A DNA stretch of 64,000 nt, from positions 744,001-808,000 of the forward strand of contig NC_063017.1 in the NCBI RefSeq assembly GCF_020509005.1, given 5' to 3'. The stretch is from Fulvia fulva. Taxonomy: Eukaryota; Ascomycota; Dothideomycetes; Mycosphaerellales; Mycosphaerellaceae. The notes under the pieces were generated by a model, which saw only the letters and a program-made list of their open reading frames with translations, was not told where the DNA came from and searched no databases. The position numbers were made by a program, and so were the translations under genes. Shown here one piece after another: positions 45,450 through 57,895 of this stretch (position 1 is the stretch's first letter; each line of letters starts with the position of its first letter).

Positions 45450-47450
45450 ATTAGCGTCGCTACTAGTCTTCTTATACTTCTTAAAGGGACACTTAGGCGA
45501 CTAGGCACCCTTATAGTCTATAGCCTTATAGACGTAGTAGAATATATCCTCCTTAGGCTTAGCTACTTCTTCCTTAGTAAGATTACGGAAGGTATAACTA
45601 TCGTACTTAGCGGCTTCAAGATTATATTCCTTATAAATCTTCTCGTTATAGTAGATATACTTAGGCTTGCCTTCGTTACTACCGCGACGGCTACCGCTAT
45701 TACGGCCGCTACCGCCTCCGCCGGAACCCTTAATATTGTCTAATTTTAGTTCGACATCGCGAAGGTATCGCTAAAGGGCTAGGAGGTTATTAAAGTCGTC
45801 GCGATATACTAGTGCCTACTTCAACTTGTCGTTTAGCTTGTCCTAGATGTCGTCGATAAGTTCCTTATCTATCTTCTCTAGATAGTACCCGTGCTCTAGG
45901 AACTTAGTATAAAATGCGTTAAATATACGATTACCTTAGGTATAGTTATTATAAGCCTTCTTATACTTCTTGAGCTTATAGTAATCTCCGTAAGAGTCGT
46001 TTAGAACTCACGCTAACCGGTTACCTTCTTCTTATATAGCCGTAGGCGGGCGTTAGTATTACCGACGACGAAGTTATTAAACACTACTAAGTATACTATA
46101 GATAATCGGCTATATAACTCTTCTATAGTTATATAGTCCTCTACTTTCTCCTTCTACTCTATAAATCCTAGTTCATCCTTATAATTAGGTATATTAGCTA
46201 AGAATATAGGAATCTTCCTCGAGTTAATCGGGTCACGGGTACCGCCGTTACTACGCTAGATAGCGGCGTTAACTAAGACTACCGTAGTGTTATTATTGTC
46301 GCTAGCTACGGTAGAGGTAGCCTTCTTAGTCTTTATTATACCTATCTTAATACTAGAGTTATCGCCGTCGAGTAGCTTCTCGAGGGCGGACTTCTACCTC
46401 GTAGAAGGTAGTAGAGGTGTCGGTTTCTTAGGCTTTAGCTAAGCGATATAGTCATCGCGCTCCTTAAGCTAGGCTTATAGATCCGTAATAAACGCGGTAG
46501 CACGCTTACCTAAGCTCTACTTAGTAGCTAACTTAGTCTAGGTCGCTTCGAGTTCGCTAGCTAGATCTATATTACGACTACGTAAGTTCTTAATCTTAGC
46601 GGCCGCCTTCTTACCTAACTTCTTTAGGTAAGCGATCTTAGCTACTAAGTCCTTATCGTCCCTAAGCTCGTCGAGTATTACTTAGAGCGATACTAACTTA
46701 TCCTTATACCAATTAGCCTTAGCCTATAGCCGACTCTTCTAAGTAGTTAATACCTCCCGTACCTCCTTAAGACCGAGGTAGGCGAGACGCTATTCGTCTA
46801 GGACATCTAGCTAGGCTTCTAGGCTCTTAGTAACCGAGCGAGTAAGCTCCTTAGCTATAGCGATCTAGAACTCGGTAGGGTTATACCGTAGCCTATATTC
46901 TACCTCTTCGCCCTTCTAGGTAAAGTTAACCGGCATCGTATAGCGGTAGCTAAGATGTTCCTCCTTCCGCGTACGTATACCCTATTATAGGGTCTTATCC
47001 TCTCTACCTATACGGAGTCGAGTTTCCTTCTTAGACTAACGTCGGTTATACTTATTACGTAGTAGCTCTTAGTACTTCTAGCGCCGACGTTCTTCCTCTT
47101 ACTAACGAGCCTACTTAGTGTCTCCGCGACCCTAAGTCTCGTTCTATGTCTCTTACGCTATATTACGTAGTCGTTCTATACCTACGGTATCGTCGAAATC
47201 CGGATCCTACTACGACTCGTCTTCTACCTCTTACTACGCTACGCTAAGTACGCCGTTCCGCTTTTATCGGGCTTCTCGGAGGAACGCCTTCGTAAGAGGG
47301 TTTAGGTTAAGTCTTAGGATAAAGGATGATTCGTCTAGTCCGATAGTCGTATTAGTACCTACGGCTATTCGAGTCTCGGTCGTACGCGGTCGTAGTAGCG
47401 ATACGTAGTCTATAATCGTACGGCTCGGCGATCTAAGGGCGGTAGAACTT
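45450..47450 (-). pseudogene. Gypsy F gag with coiled coil and zinc knuckle
   Basis: Minus-strand frame: long coiled coil at 46440-46860 (VAKIAYLKKLGKKAAAKIKN), then the gag core DPINSRKIPIFLANIPNYKD near 46190-46240 and KVEDYITIEELYSRLS near 46110-46150. A Gly/Ser/Arg-rich basic linker follows (GSGGGGSGRNSGSRRG near 45680-45730), then a degraded CCHC knuckle near 45490-45550 (YYVYKAIDYKGA). The 5' limit and LTR were not found. 46870-47450 is Arg-rich in several frames and unclear. Confidence 0.62.
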
Positions 47451-47599
47451 AATAATACGGATAAGGCGTAAGATAGGGCGTAAACGTATTAATACCTTAG
47501 AATCGAATAAGTTCTACGAAGAAGAGAAGATAATAAAGTCGCAAAGCCGCGATAAAGTAAACGTCGAGGTCAGGGTCTAGGGTCCGGGCGCGCTAGTAC

Positions 47600-47922
47600 A
47601 CTAGGTCACGTAACGCCAAGTGTAGCCTTACGAGGTGAACCGTAATAGCTAGGCCCGTAACTATCGCCTATTCTACGGCGAAGAGGACCGAGGCGTATAT
47701 CTACTAATTAGAGCTATCTTAAAGGCGTTAATTATAGACCTAGGCTACGAAGGATACCTTAGCGCCGAGCTATTTAACCGTAGCTTAACTAAGGCCGATA
47801 GTAATGTTCTAGAAGATTACGCGCGCCGAGCCGTAGTATTATAGTAGAAGATAGTCGTAGACTTTAGTATTAGTCGGAAAGCGGAAGCGCCTAGTACTCC
47901 GAGACTCTCGATTAAGTAGTAA
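47600..47922 (+). pseudogene. C-terminal fragment of a 3-dehydroshikimate dehydratase-like gene
   Basis: The plus-strand frame reads RLFYGEEDRGVYLLIRAILK near 47660-47720, then LGYEGYLSAELFNRSLTKAD near 47740-47795, then DYARRAVVL and a final ISRKAEAPSTPR. From family knowledge this resembles the end of the fungal sugar-phosphate-isomerase-type dehydroshikimate dehydratase (QA-4/quiC type), which converts 3-dehydroshikimate to protocatechuate for quinate use. Roughly the last 100 residues are present. The N-terminal catalytic part is missing, cut near the gypsy F end. A few TAG codons sit at Trp positions. It is a host-gene remnant caught between transposons. No search could be run. Confidence 0.6.
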
Positions 47923-50308
47923 CCTCGGGCTTAGTTATAACCTACCGTAATAAAGGTTTAGAGTTAGAAGTATAGATATAGATAAGTATAGGCGGAGTTA
48001 TATTATATAGATACCTAGAGCTATTAAATAGATTCGAACTTTATATTACTAGTCCTTACTTAACCTACACCCTCTATCGTCCTACTAAAGTCTTATAGTA
48101 TATCGCCGAGGCTTTCCGGCTATATATAACCTAGTAATAGATCTAATAGCTAGTCGACGTTAGTACTAAAGAACTTAGCTAAGTCTAGATCTAGCCCTAA
48201 CCCGAGGTTCTATATAAAATTTGGGTTATATATAGAGTCAATTCTCTCTAGTATAGCGAGCTCTTCGAAGATATCTCCGCCGCTAGTAGCGGTATAGTTA
48301 ATACTACCCGCCTAGAAGCTATATAGATCACCTACCTAAGAACTAGTATTACTTATCTATAGGTCTAATATACCTATAGACGTCGCTATTTAAGCTAGTC
48401 TATTAGTAGTAAAAGGTTCCGCTACTTTGTTTAGAATACTTATAAACGGGTAGTACTGTTTAGAGGATATATTACTAATAAGTACTAGTCGGGGGCCCTA
48501 TCCTACTACTAGAGAAGGGGTCGTACGGCTATAATACTATATAGATAAGAACTCTACCTAGTATATACTCTCTACGGGACTGTCCTAAAAGCTTAGGGTA
48601 TAGTCTATTCTCTTAGTAGCTAATACCCTTATTAGATATAGTCTACTATTAGCGGTAGTAGTATTACGTAATAGAATAGATACTATATCGAGGCCGCTCG
48701 GCGCTAGAGGGATTTGCCCGGCTCTAGTATCTCTTACCGTAGTACTTAAAGTAAGACGTATAAGGATATCAAACGTACTTATCGATCTTATAGGGGATTT
48801 CGCTAGCGTCGAGCTTAAGCTTATAGCCGGATCGTTCTAAGGCTCCTACTCTTCTAGACCGTCTTTAATAAGTAGTCTAAGAGCTCGTATATTATTATAC
48901 TAAAGGTACCCGATAGTTCCGGTATATAAAGTAATAACTTACTCTAGTAGAAATGCCGCTAATACTATATACTTTATACGAGTCCCTCCGAGTATAAATC
49001 CGAGACCTTAGCCGGACTAGTAATACGTAAGAGCCCTAATAGTAGACCCGATAGTAAGCTACGTAGCTAGATAGGAACTTCTAGCGAGTTCGATAACGCC
49101 GAGTATAAGTAGTACTTTAATATAGCCTAACTAAAGTCTATAGTTCGTCGGGATAAGTACTTTAGTAATACTATAATACTATTCGAAACTAGTACTAGAC
49201 TATAGCCCGATACTAAACGCTAACTAGGCTATAATGCTCTATAACTCGGTATATTCCGTAGTACGGGCTTCTACTATAGGTGAGCCTTTAGCTAGAAAGC
49301 TATATATTAATCTTATAATATCGTGCTTCTCCGTTATTAGGAGCTAGGTCTAGGTAAAGGTAAAGTAGTGTTCTAGTAGAGCCTATAAATCCTAGGGTAG
49401 AATAAGTAAGCGGGTAGGGGGGCGGTCCCTCGCGTATAGATATTAGCTAGGTAAGACGTTAGTATTACTAGTTATAGTGATCTCCTAATGCTCCGATTAA
49501 AAGGCCGTATTATTACTAGGTACTAAGAGGGGCGGCGACTAGTAAGAAGTAGTAGTTAGATCCCTCGAGCTACTAGCCTAGGGAATGTCGATATCGCTTC
49601 TAGAGAGGAGCTACTCGATCTATCTACTAATAATACCGCTCCTCTATATTATATAGAGAACTTCTACCGTAATAGTATCTTTAAAACACCCGGATGTCTC
49701 TAGACGAATGAAGTGGCTTATACCGTAAAATAGTAACTTTAATATACTTTTTATTAATATTTACGTAGTCCCGTTCGATAGGTATATAAGCTATTATACT
49801 ACGGCGCGAAAAGTAGTACCTTAGCGTTCGCTATAGACTAGAAGCTATAGCGACAATATATACTAGCGTAAAGCGCTTATTCTAAGAGATGTATACCTTC
49901 GATGTAGCTTCTCTATCTAGACCTTACTCGAAGGAGCTTTTATAGCAAGTCGCTAGGTCAAGGGAGCTAAGTACTACCCCGATACTACCTAACGCTATCG
50001 TAGTTAACGCTACCGGTCTTAACTCGCTACCGTGAAAGGCATCCTTTAGATCAGATACCTCTATTCTACTAATCGGGGTGCGTAGTATAGGTAAAAGCTC
50101 TCTTAGATTTCTTGTAGCCTTAGTGTATACTAGACGCCTTATCGAGTTAGATAGGATCTTTAGCGAAGTTACTAGCTTAAATAGACAAACCTTTCGTAAG
50201 TCGGAAGGAACCGCGGAGTATTATAGAAAGTATTACGAGGTCCTAGAGCAACTTCTAGCTATATATAGTAGATAGTATATAATCGTATAATAGGTATATA
50301 CTATAATT
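47923..50308. other. RIPed, gene-poor region with unassigned coding fragments
   Basis: No family is recognised over 2.4 kb. Near 49640-50290 both strands read unusually cleanly. Plus-strand codons from 50078 to 50275 are open (starting MRSIGKSSLRFLVALVYTRR). The minus strand over about 49930-50230 is also open (for example SELRPVALTTIALGSIGVVL). One of them is likely a broken host gene; I cannot say which. The rest is stop-rich. Confidence 0.35.
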
Positions 50309-53300
50309 CAAAACAAGACACATTCGAAAGCTCTTATTAAGGCCATTCTAACGATATATAAAGCAGGCCACTACCCCTAGGACTAAGGGAGTTCTACCTC
50401 ATTTAATCTAGAGAGCTTGAAGCTCTCTTCACCCTGTTTCTTCAGCTCTAAACGCCGCGGAGGTGCCTAGCTACATTAGGCAACTCCTAGGCAATAGTAG
50501 CCTAGGCTACGGCACTAACGGCGCCTACGGCCCTATAGGCGAAGCCCCCCTAAGACAACTAGTAGCAACTTATAGAGGTCGCAAAAAGTATAGAAACTAA
50601 CGATTAGCTCCCTTACCGGTCTCTATAGGTAATAATCACTTAGCTACGTACGGCGCTTGTACTATCGTATTACCGAGGGTAATAAGAAATAAGGACGACG
50701 TCCTAGGCGATTAGTAAGGCCACCCGGAATCAACACCCCTATAGCTAGGCATCGGTCGCGGTATCGATACTAGGCCCCCGCCTAACGCACGATATAGTTA
50801 CGATCCGTATTGTAGTAAAGGAAGACTAGGCCGAAGTTACGAAGCTATCGAACAAGGAGCTCGCCTAACGAATCAACTAACTAGGGGTAGTCGTAGTGAA
50901 CTAATAGTCTAACGGCACTCTTTAGATCTATACTAGCTCTACTACTACTAGGAGGCACTAAGAGGTATAGCTATAGTAGGCATCTAAGGTTACGGCATTA
51001 GCGAAGGTCTTAACGAAAAAATTCACGATACTAGTCTACGACATATCTAAGGAGTTTGACCTAACTAACTAGGGTCACCTACGCGCTCTCTAAGAGGACA
51101 ACCCGGTCACTCTTAACTCTCTAATCTAGAAGGCGACTTGGCTCTATAGGAAATAGCTAGAAGGCAAGAAGGCCTCGGCGCTAATAGTATAGCTATAAGA
51201 CGCGAAAGCGGCGGATCTAGCGATAGAACAAGGCCTAGTCTAGCAATATAGCCTTAAGATAGTAGAAAAGCACTCCTTATCCTTTCGTGTCCTCTAATGC
51301 TTTAAATACTAACAGTATAGATACTAAACCTATACGTGTACAAACAAGTAGGCCTGCTCGAACTTTATAGGAGACTATATGTCTAGGGACTATATATCGA
51401 CTACGAGACGGTACGCGAACTGTCCGGGGTACTACCTATCGTATAGTACGGAATACCTATAGCGGAAACTAGCGAAAAACAAGGCAATTACAAACAGAAC
51501 CGTCGCCCTAAGATTCTACGGCGACCGTAAGGCTAGCCTATACCGGAACTAACTAGCGGCGGTCGGGTATAAGCGCCCTAGGGCCGAGAACGATATAAAG
51601 GATACGTAACCTAGGGCGTACGGGAGGCCACGTACTCTACTAGCTACGGCGAGGGAATCTAACTAGGCCCGGCTCCCCTTTAGTACATAGCCGATAGGCG
51701 TAGACTAGGACGTATAGGGTAGTAGGACATAGGACGATATAGAGGAAATGATTATCGATGCCGATAACTAGCCTCGATACGCTTAGTATTATCTAGTATA
51801 ACGTTAACTATAGTAAGGATATAGTCTAGAACTATTTTTCTATACGAGGCGGACCCGCGCGTCTACTACGTCCTAGTAATCTAGGAGCTATAGATTAACC
51901 CGTACTATAAGAGACTAACGACCTACAAGTTACTAGGCTATACGACATACCTACGAGGCGACGGCAGACCCCCCCCGTACGTGCTTCTATATTAGTAAGG
52001 ACATACTAGAATCCGACTAGGAGGTAGTATACTACGTAGACGAAGAAGGCGGGGGCGATATTACCTCCCTCTACGTAGGTAGTACCTAGATACACAACCT
52101 ATATATACAACCGCTAGCCTCGAGGTCTAGCCGCGACCTAGGGGTCTATAGACACCTAGACAGTGCGCTCAAGAGACAAGGGTGCCACATCGTAGTAGGA
52201 GACTTTAATATATACTACCCTTCCTAGGAAAGCCTTATATAGCCGTACCCTATAGCCGACGAAGTACTCGACTTGATAGCGAGCAACGTAATTGCCCTTA
52301 ATACCCCGAAGGACCTAGGCACCTAGAAGAGAGGGGGACTCTAAGGCACGATCGACCTCTCCTAGATCTTAGATAGCCACTACTATACGGTAACCTACTA
52401 TAGGATCGAACATAAACTCGAGGCGTCGTTAGACTATATACTAGTCAGGACCTCTATTACGATATAGATATAACGTATACTAGCGAGAACCCCTAAGCTA
52501 AACTAGGGAAAGGCCTACTAGGCCAACATCTAGGCGTACCTCGATGACTCTAAGAGGCTAGTCCAGATCGCGTAGTAGTAATATAATAGTAAAGACGAGA
52601 TAGACGAAGTAGTCTAGGGGTTGATAGACAAAATAAGAAAAGCGACCTCACTTTACGTTCCGCTTACCTAACTAACGATATAGTCTAAACTATACTAGAC
52701 GCCGGATTATACTACGGTAGTAAGAGAAGTAAGGAGAGCCCGCCGGGTATAGACGAGTAGCTATAGCGAGGAGGCCTAGAACGTATATAGGGAGGCATAC
52801 CAATAGAAGAAAGCTATAATACGAAGGGAGAAAGTAGTCGGCTAGAGGGCTATAGTAGAAGAAATCGCCGGTAAGCTAGAGAGGATGTGGAAGCTAGCGA
52901 AATAGGCCCGATAGGACCCTATATAGGGCCCCTCCTTCTCTATCCTAGCGCTACAATCGCCTAGTAGCCCGGTTAGCGACCCCGAGGCCAAGGCGCGTCT
53001 ACTAGCTAGCAAGTTCTTCCCGCCCCTAGTCGAGGCTAATCTAAGCGACATAAATAGCTCTACTCCCCTAGCCCCTAGCATCGCGGTCTAATAGGAGGTG
53101 TCCGAGGGAGAAGTTGCCGCTATACTAAGGAAGTTGCCGGCGAAGAAAGCCCCGGGGCCGGATAGGATCCTAAACGAGCTACTAAAGAAGTATAGAGATC
53201 AACTAGCCCTAGTAGTTTTAGCGATCTTTAACGCCTGCCTACAGACCGGGTACTACCCGATAGCTTTTAAACAATCGACGACAGTAGTCCTACGTAAGCC

Positions 53301-55266
53301 GTAGAAGGAAGACTATACGTAGGTGAAGTCGTACCGCCTAATTGCGCTCCTTAATACTCTTAGGAAGGCGCTTAAGAAGCTAGTTATAACGAGACTCTCC
53401 GAGGCGGTAGAGGAACACTCCCTACTCCCGGACACCTAGATAGGTACGCGCCTATAGCGATCGACGCTATCCGCGATAGAACTTATCACCTCTTAGATAA
53501 AGGCTATCTAGTATAAGAATAGGGACAAGGTAGCTTCCTTACTTAGCCTAGACATATCGGGAGCCTTCGACTACGTGTTATACCCGCGGCTACTCTATAT
53601 TCTAAGGTCGAAGGGACTCCCTAAGTGGCTTGTTAACTTCGTACGGTCCTACCTCTAAAACCGTAGTACGTCGATCCTAGTCGGCTAGTATAGAAGCCCA
53701 TTTCAAGCAGTCTATACTAGAATCCCGTAAGGCTTAACGCTAGTACCTATTCTGTTCCTCTTCTTTATAGCGACGCTACTCCCAGCCCTAGAATCCTAGA
53801 ACACCGCTGCGAGCGGCTTCGTAGACGACACAAACATCCTAGCGTAGTCTTCCTCGACTAAGGAGAACTATAGGCTACTAGAAGAGAAGTATAAGATCTA
53901 CGAGGACTAGGCTAGGAGGCACGGGGCTCGGTTTGCCCTAGAAAAGTACAATCTAATACACTTTACGCGCCGGCCACGGTTCTATAATATATAAGCTTCT
54001 ATCTAGATATAGGGGCATACGACTAACTCGGCAAATCAGCTTAGGATCCTCGGACTATAGGTAGACCCGGCGCTACGGTAGAGGAAGTACGTATAGGCAA
54101 TATTACGGAAAGCTAAACAGAATATAGCATTATACTAGAGGCTCACTACGTCTATATAGGGGGCGGACTTCCGGTAGTCACGACTTCTATATACGGCTAT
54201 TATACGGCTAGTCCTTACCTATAGTAGCTAAGTATAGTCCTTAGGTAAGAGGGCCTACCTATCGAAGGGACTCGTCGCGCCGCTAGCGAAGATCCAAAAC
54301 TAATGCCTAAGGAAGGTCACCGGGGCATATAAGTCGATACTAACGAGGATGCTTAAGTACGAGACCGCTATACCGCCGATCGACCTATATATCTAGGGAC
54401 TACGGACCTCCTACTTAGGCAAGTCGGCACAGTACCTAGTATAGAATGTCATCGCTAGTACAGTCGTAAGGGCCCGCGAATTAGTACTAGCGTATAGGGG
54501 CATTCGACCCGGAAACGAGCCGAACTACCGGGTAAGGGACGAACAGCTAGTAATATAATAGGAAGGTAAGAAATCGTTTATAGAGCAACTATAGAAAGAG
54601 AGGTAGAACAACTAGGTTATAGGGTATAGTAGACGCCCTTAGCTAGCGGGACAAACTAAGGAATAGTTAGCTATAAAATCCGCGGTCAAGCACCCCCCGA
54701 AGCTTATCTACTACCGCCTTACGAGGGCATAGAGTAGCATAGCAACCCAACTACGAAGCGAACATATCGGCCTCTAGGGGTACCTATTATAGAGGAAGGT
54801 TCTAGGATATACGAATACTAGCTGCCCCTACGGCTATCGCTCCTAGAACGTACGGTACGTACTCCTCGTCTGTCCGAGGTAGTCGCTAGGAAGGGGGGAG
54901 TAGATAGTAAAGGCGAGGAACCGGACGATTAGGGCACTTCTTAATAACGCTAAGGACCTACGGCGTATTACGAACTAGATACTAGAGAAGGGCTGGCTAG
55001 AATAGTACCGCCTAGTAGGAGTAGTATAGGAAGAGAGGACACGACGTAGCGCGACGAGACCGGCTAGGAGCGGGGGCTAACGGGGTAGTAATATAGACTA
55101 CGTACGTTTAGAGGGAAAGCTAAACTAGACAAGGAGTAGTCGGGGGCGGGAAGGGTTTTCACCTATTCGGGTTTCCCTTTATATATAACAATAGATATAT
55201 ACCTATATAGGCCGGATAGGGTCCTAGAACAGGGGAATAACAAATCTATCTATCTATCTATCTATA
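50309..55266 (+). mobile_element. LINE B4, heavily RIPed, mosaic of B3-like and B2-identical parts
   Basis: Full-length LINE B. 50309 to about 51841 matches B3 (for example AAAACAAGAC at the start, GAACTATTTTTCTATAC near 51830). From 51871 to the tail it matches B2 in mirror image, including private changes such as GAATGTCATC near 54445. The junction therefore lies at about 51842-51873. The reverse transcriptase block at 53098-53304 is open (EGEVAAILRKLPAKKAPGPD), and FVDDTN lies at 53818-53835. The 3' flank is the host-gene spacer. No TSD. Confidence 0.9.
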
Positions 55267-55453
55267 TAATCTTGATTAATCAACCGTAAATAAATATCTC
55301 GTATTACTAGTAAATCAATCTCTAATATAGGCTAGGAACTATTTATAAATTCTTTAGGTATCGAAAGGCGAGATATACTTAAAAGGCGGCCTTTAGCTTC
55401 TAAACCTAGCTTCCCTCTCCGAAAACTACCCTCTACGGAATCGGGAAATTACT

Positions 55454-56362
55454 AACGTAGATCAAGATCAAGGTAACGGTATATACGATAGGATATCGTA
55501 TTACCTTCCTACTAGCTATATCCGTTATATTAATAATCTACTCCGCGGCTCTCCTTATAGTCACTACGACTCGGGTGATAAGGCCAATCTATATAGCCTA
55601 GCTAATAACCTCGCTAGTACTATACTATATCCACTTGTACTCCGTCGCGTTAATATATCTATATACTCCTATATAGAGACTCGAGGCGCCGCCGGACTAG
55701 TATAGTAGTAATACTAATACCGTAGTCTTACGCGATAATACTACTATCGAGGCTAGTATCGAAGACGCCCGTAACGTCTATAGTTTAAGCACTTTCTATT
55801 AGTACTCGCTAGGCTTATAGAATAACGTAGGTAAATATTAACCTCGACCCTTTTTGTCTTCATTAGCTTATATAACTACTAATATACTAATTCTCTATAG
55901 TATTAGCTCCGACACCCCGTTCGTTAGAGACTATTATCTATAAGCCGCTATAGAGTAGCTTAGGAATACTATCTAGTACTATATAGTCTTTACCGATACC
56001 GCTAGGACTCCCGCCGGTAGCCTACTTCGACTTATCGAATACTAACCTCCGGATAGCCGCGAGGCGTAGTATTATATATAGCTAGGCGACTTAAGTAGTA
56101 CTACCGCTACCGACTTATTATCGCCGATAAGTTAGAACGAGTAGTAGCCCGCTTAAGTAATCCTAGAGGAACGCTATTACTTTAAAGAGTAGTTTACGGT
56201 AAGTATGTTCGCTAGGTCGTATTTCTTAGTATATAAATAATACCTCGCGTATTTACTATTTACTAGTTAGCTATTACTACTATAGTCGGGATTACTACTT
56301 ACCGTTAGCGTAACCTTTATAGGTAGTACAAAAAAGCTAACGGATCGAGAAATATAATAGGT
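55454..56362 (+). pseudogene. Multi-pass membrane-protein pseudogene with introns, right copy
   Basis: Mirror copy of 21531-22439. Exon 1 runs to about 55826 and holds two hydrophobic segments. Intron 1 is about 55827-55900, with TACTAAT near 55878 and a TAG acceptor. Exon 2 is about 55901-56198. Intron 2 is about 56199-56285 (GTAAGT...TAG). Exon 3 begins SGLLLTVSVTFIGSTKK. Splice sites surviving RIP support an origin as a host gene rather than a transposon. Confidence 0.42.
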
Positions 56363-56371
56363 AGGGGGGGG

Positions 56372-57130
56372 TAGAAGGGTTTATAGATACTAGCTATATA
56401 AAGGTAGTAGTCCGACAAGCCGTAGCCGTACTATCTAGCCTATTATCGAGGTGGTCCTATTAAGTACCTTAGATTATAGAGGTAGTATATGCTCTACTTA
56501 CCCTATACGGCCGCCCCTACCTTATAAGAGGCAGTATACTTACTCGTCCCGGAAGCTTACCTCTCTAAGTACTAACTAAGTAGCGAATAAGTACATTACC
56601 TTATAGTAAGTCTCTAATAGCATTTCATCTAACGACTATATATCCTATTGATTTGGCCTCTCGTACGCTATCGGTTAATACGTTATTACTATCGCCTCCT
56701 TACTAGTAGTAGGTATAAATTATATAGAATTGTCTACTTCGTAAAATCTTCGCTAGTATTAGACTTTACTAACTAAACGACACCAAATATACTAATAGTG
56801 CTATACTAACGAGGTTTTTAGATAAGGTATCGGATAATAACCTTAGCCTAGTTAATCTAATAGCTATATTCTATTAGAGAACTACGGAGTGCCCTCGTAG
56901 CTACGTTAGAGCCTCGCGAAACCTAGTAGACAACTATATAACACTGTTATAGACTTATAGTAGTTAGCTAGTATATACGTATACTACGAAATAATTAGTA
57001 AGTATAAAGAGTATCTTTTACTACTTACTAGAAATTATATCTAGATTCTATAGAACAATATTATCTTAATATCCTTATTATTACCCTTCTTTATCCTTAG
57101 TTACTCTTCTTTATATCGCTCGACTCCGAT
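56372..57130. other. RIPed spacer, right copy
   Basis: Mirror copy of 20764-21522. No coherent frame seen on either strand. Confidence 0.35.
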
Positions 57131-57682
57131 ATAAAGTTTTCTCCTATAGTCCTTACCGTACTACCCTTAGCCGCTACGGTACCTTAGTAAGCCGAGCGCG
57201 TTAACGGGGTTCGTAAGCGTACCGACCTCCTATACTACCTAGACTTCTACTATACGGGCGATTTCGTTAAGCTCGGGGACGTAGATCTTTTCGGTACTAT
57301 CTAGTAGAAGGGCTACGGTAGTAGTAATACTACTAGTATCGAGACGGACGATTCGTACGACGTGTTCGGTTCTAAACTACGCTATATTAGCGACGATAAG
57401 CTAGACCTATAAGTTAGCGTAAAGCTAAAGGGCGACTAGGGTTTTATAGAGGAAGTTCCCGGTATCTAGGTTTATAACTAGCTTATTAAGTCGATATAGG
57501 AAATAGTCTAGAAATTCTAAGAGGAGGACGATTTAGTATATAAAAAATGCCGCGGCTACGGCCTTAGGGGCTACTCTTACGATCCTAAGGCGCTATATAG
57601 CGCTTTCCGCGATAATATATATAACTAGTAAGCTATCGCTAAAGTACTAGAGAGGTAACTAGGTACTAATGCGCCTTTTTAG
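57131..57682 (+). pseudogene. Small secreted-protein-like pseudogene, right copy
   Basis: Mirror copy of 20212-20763: 184 codons in one exon from an ATA (former ATG) to TAG, with a hydrophobic N-terminus and about 14 in-frame stops. The LINE A TSD follows one base after the stop. Since the left copy reads the same, the RIP damage predates the duplication. Confidence 0.55.
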
Positions 57683-57683
57683 T

Positions 57684-57695
57684 AATAGGAATGTT
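57684..57695. repeat. LINE A target-site copy, right arm, 3' side only
   Basis: AATAGGAATGTT, the complement of the left TSD, sits next to the LINE A tail. No second copy follows the element's 5' end at 62581, where only AAT is shared. Confidence 0.85.
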
Positions 57696-57895
57696 AGATA
57701 GATAGATAGATGATTCATTTACCCGTTGTGGTGCCCTCCGGCCCATGCGGGTTTATGTCTATATATGTTACTGCATAAGGTAGGAAACCTATTCCTAGGT
57801 AAAAACCTCCTCTCCTTCTCTAATAGCTTCCTTGCCATGAGTTCTCAGTTTTCCTTCCATTAGGGTGCACTAGTGTCATGGTGGTTAGCCTCTGA

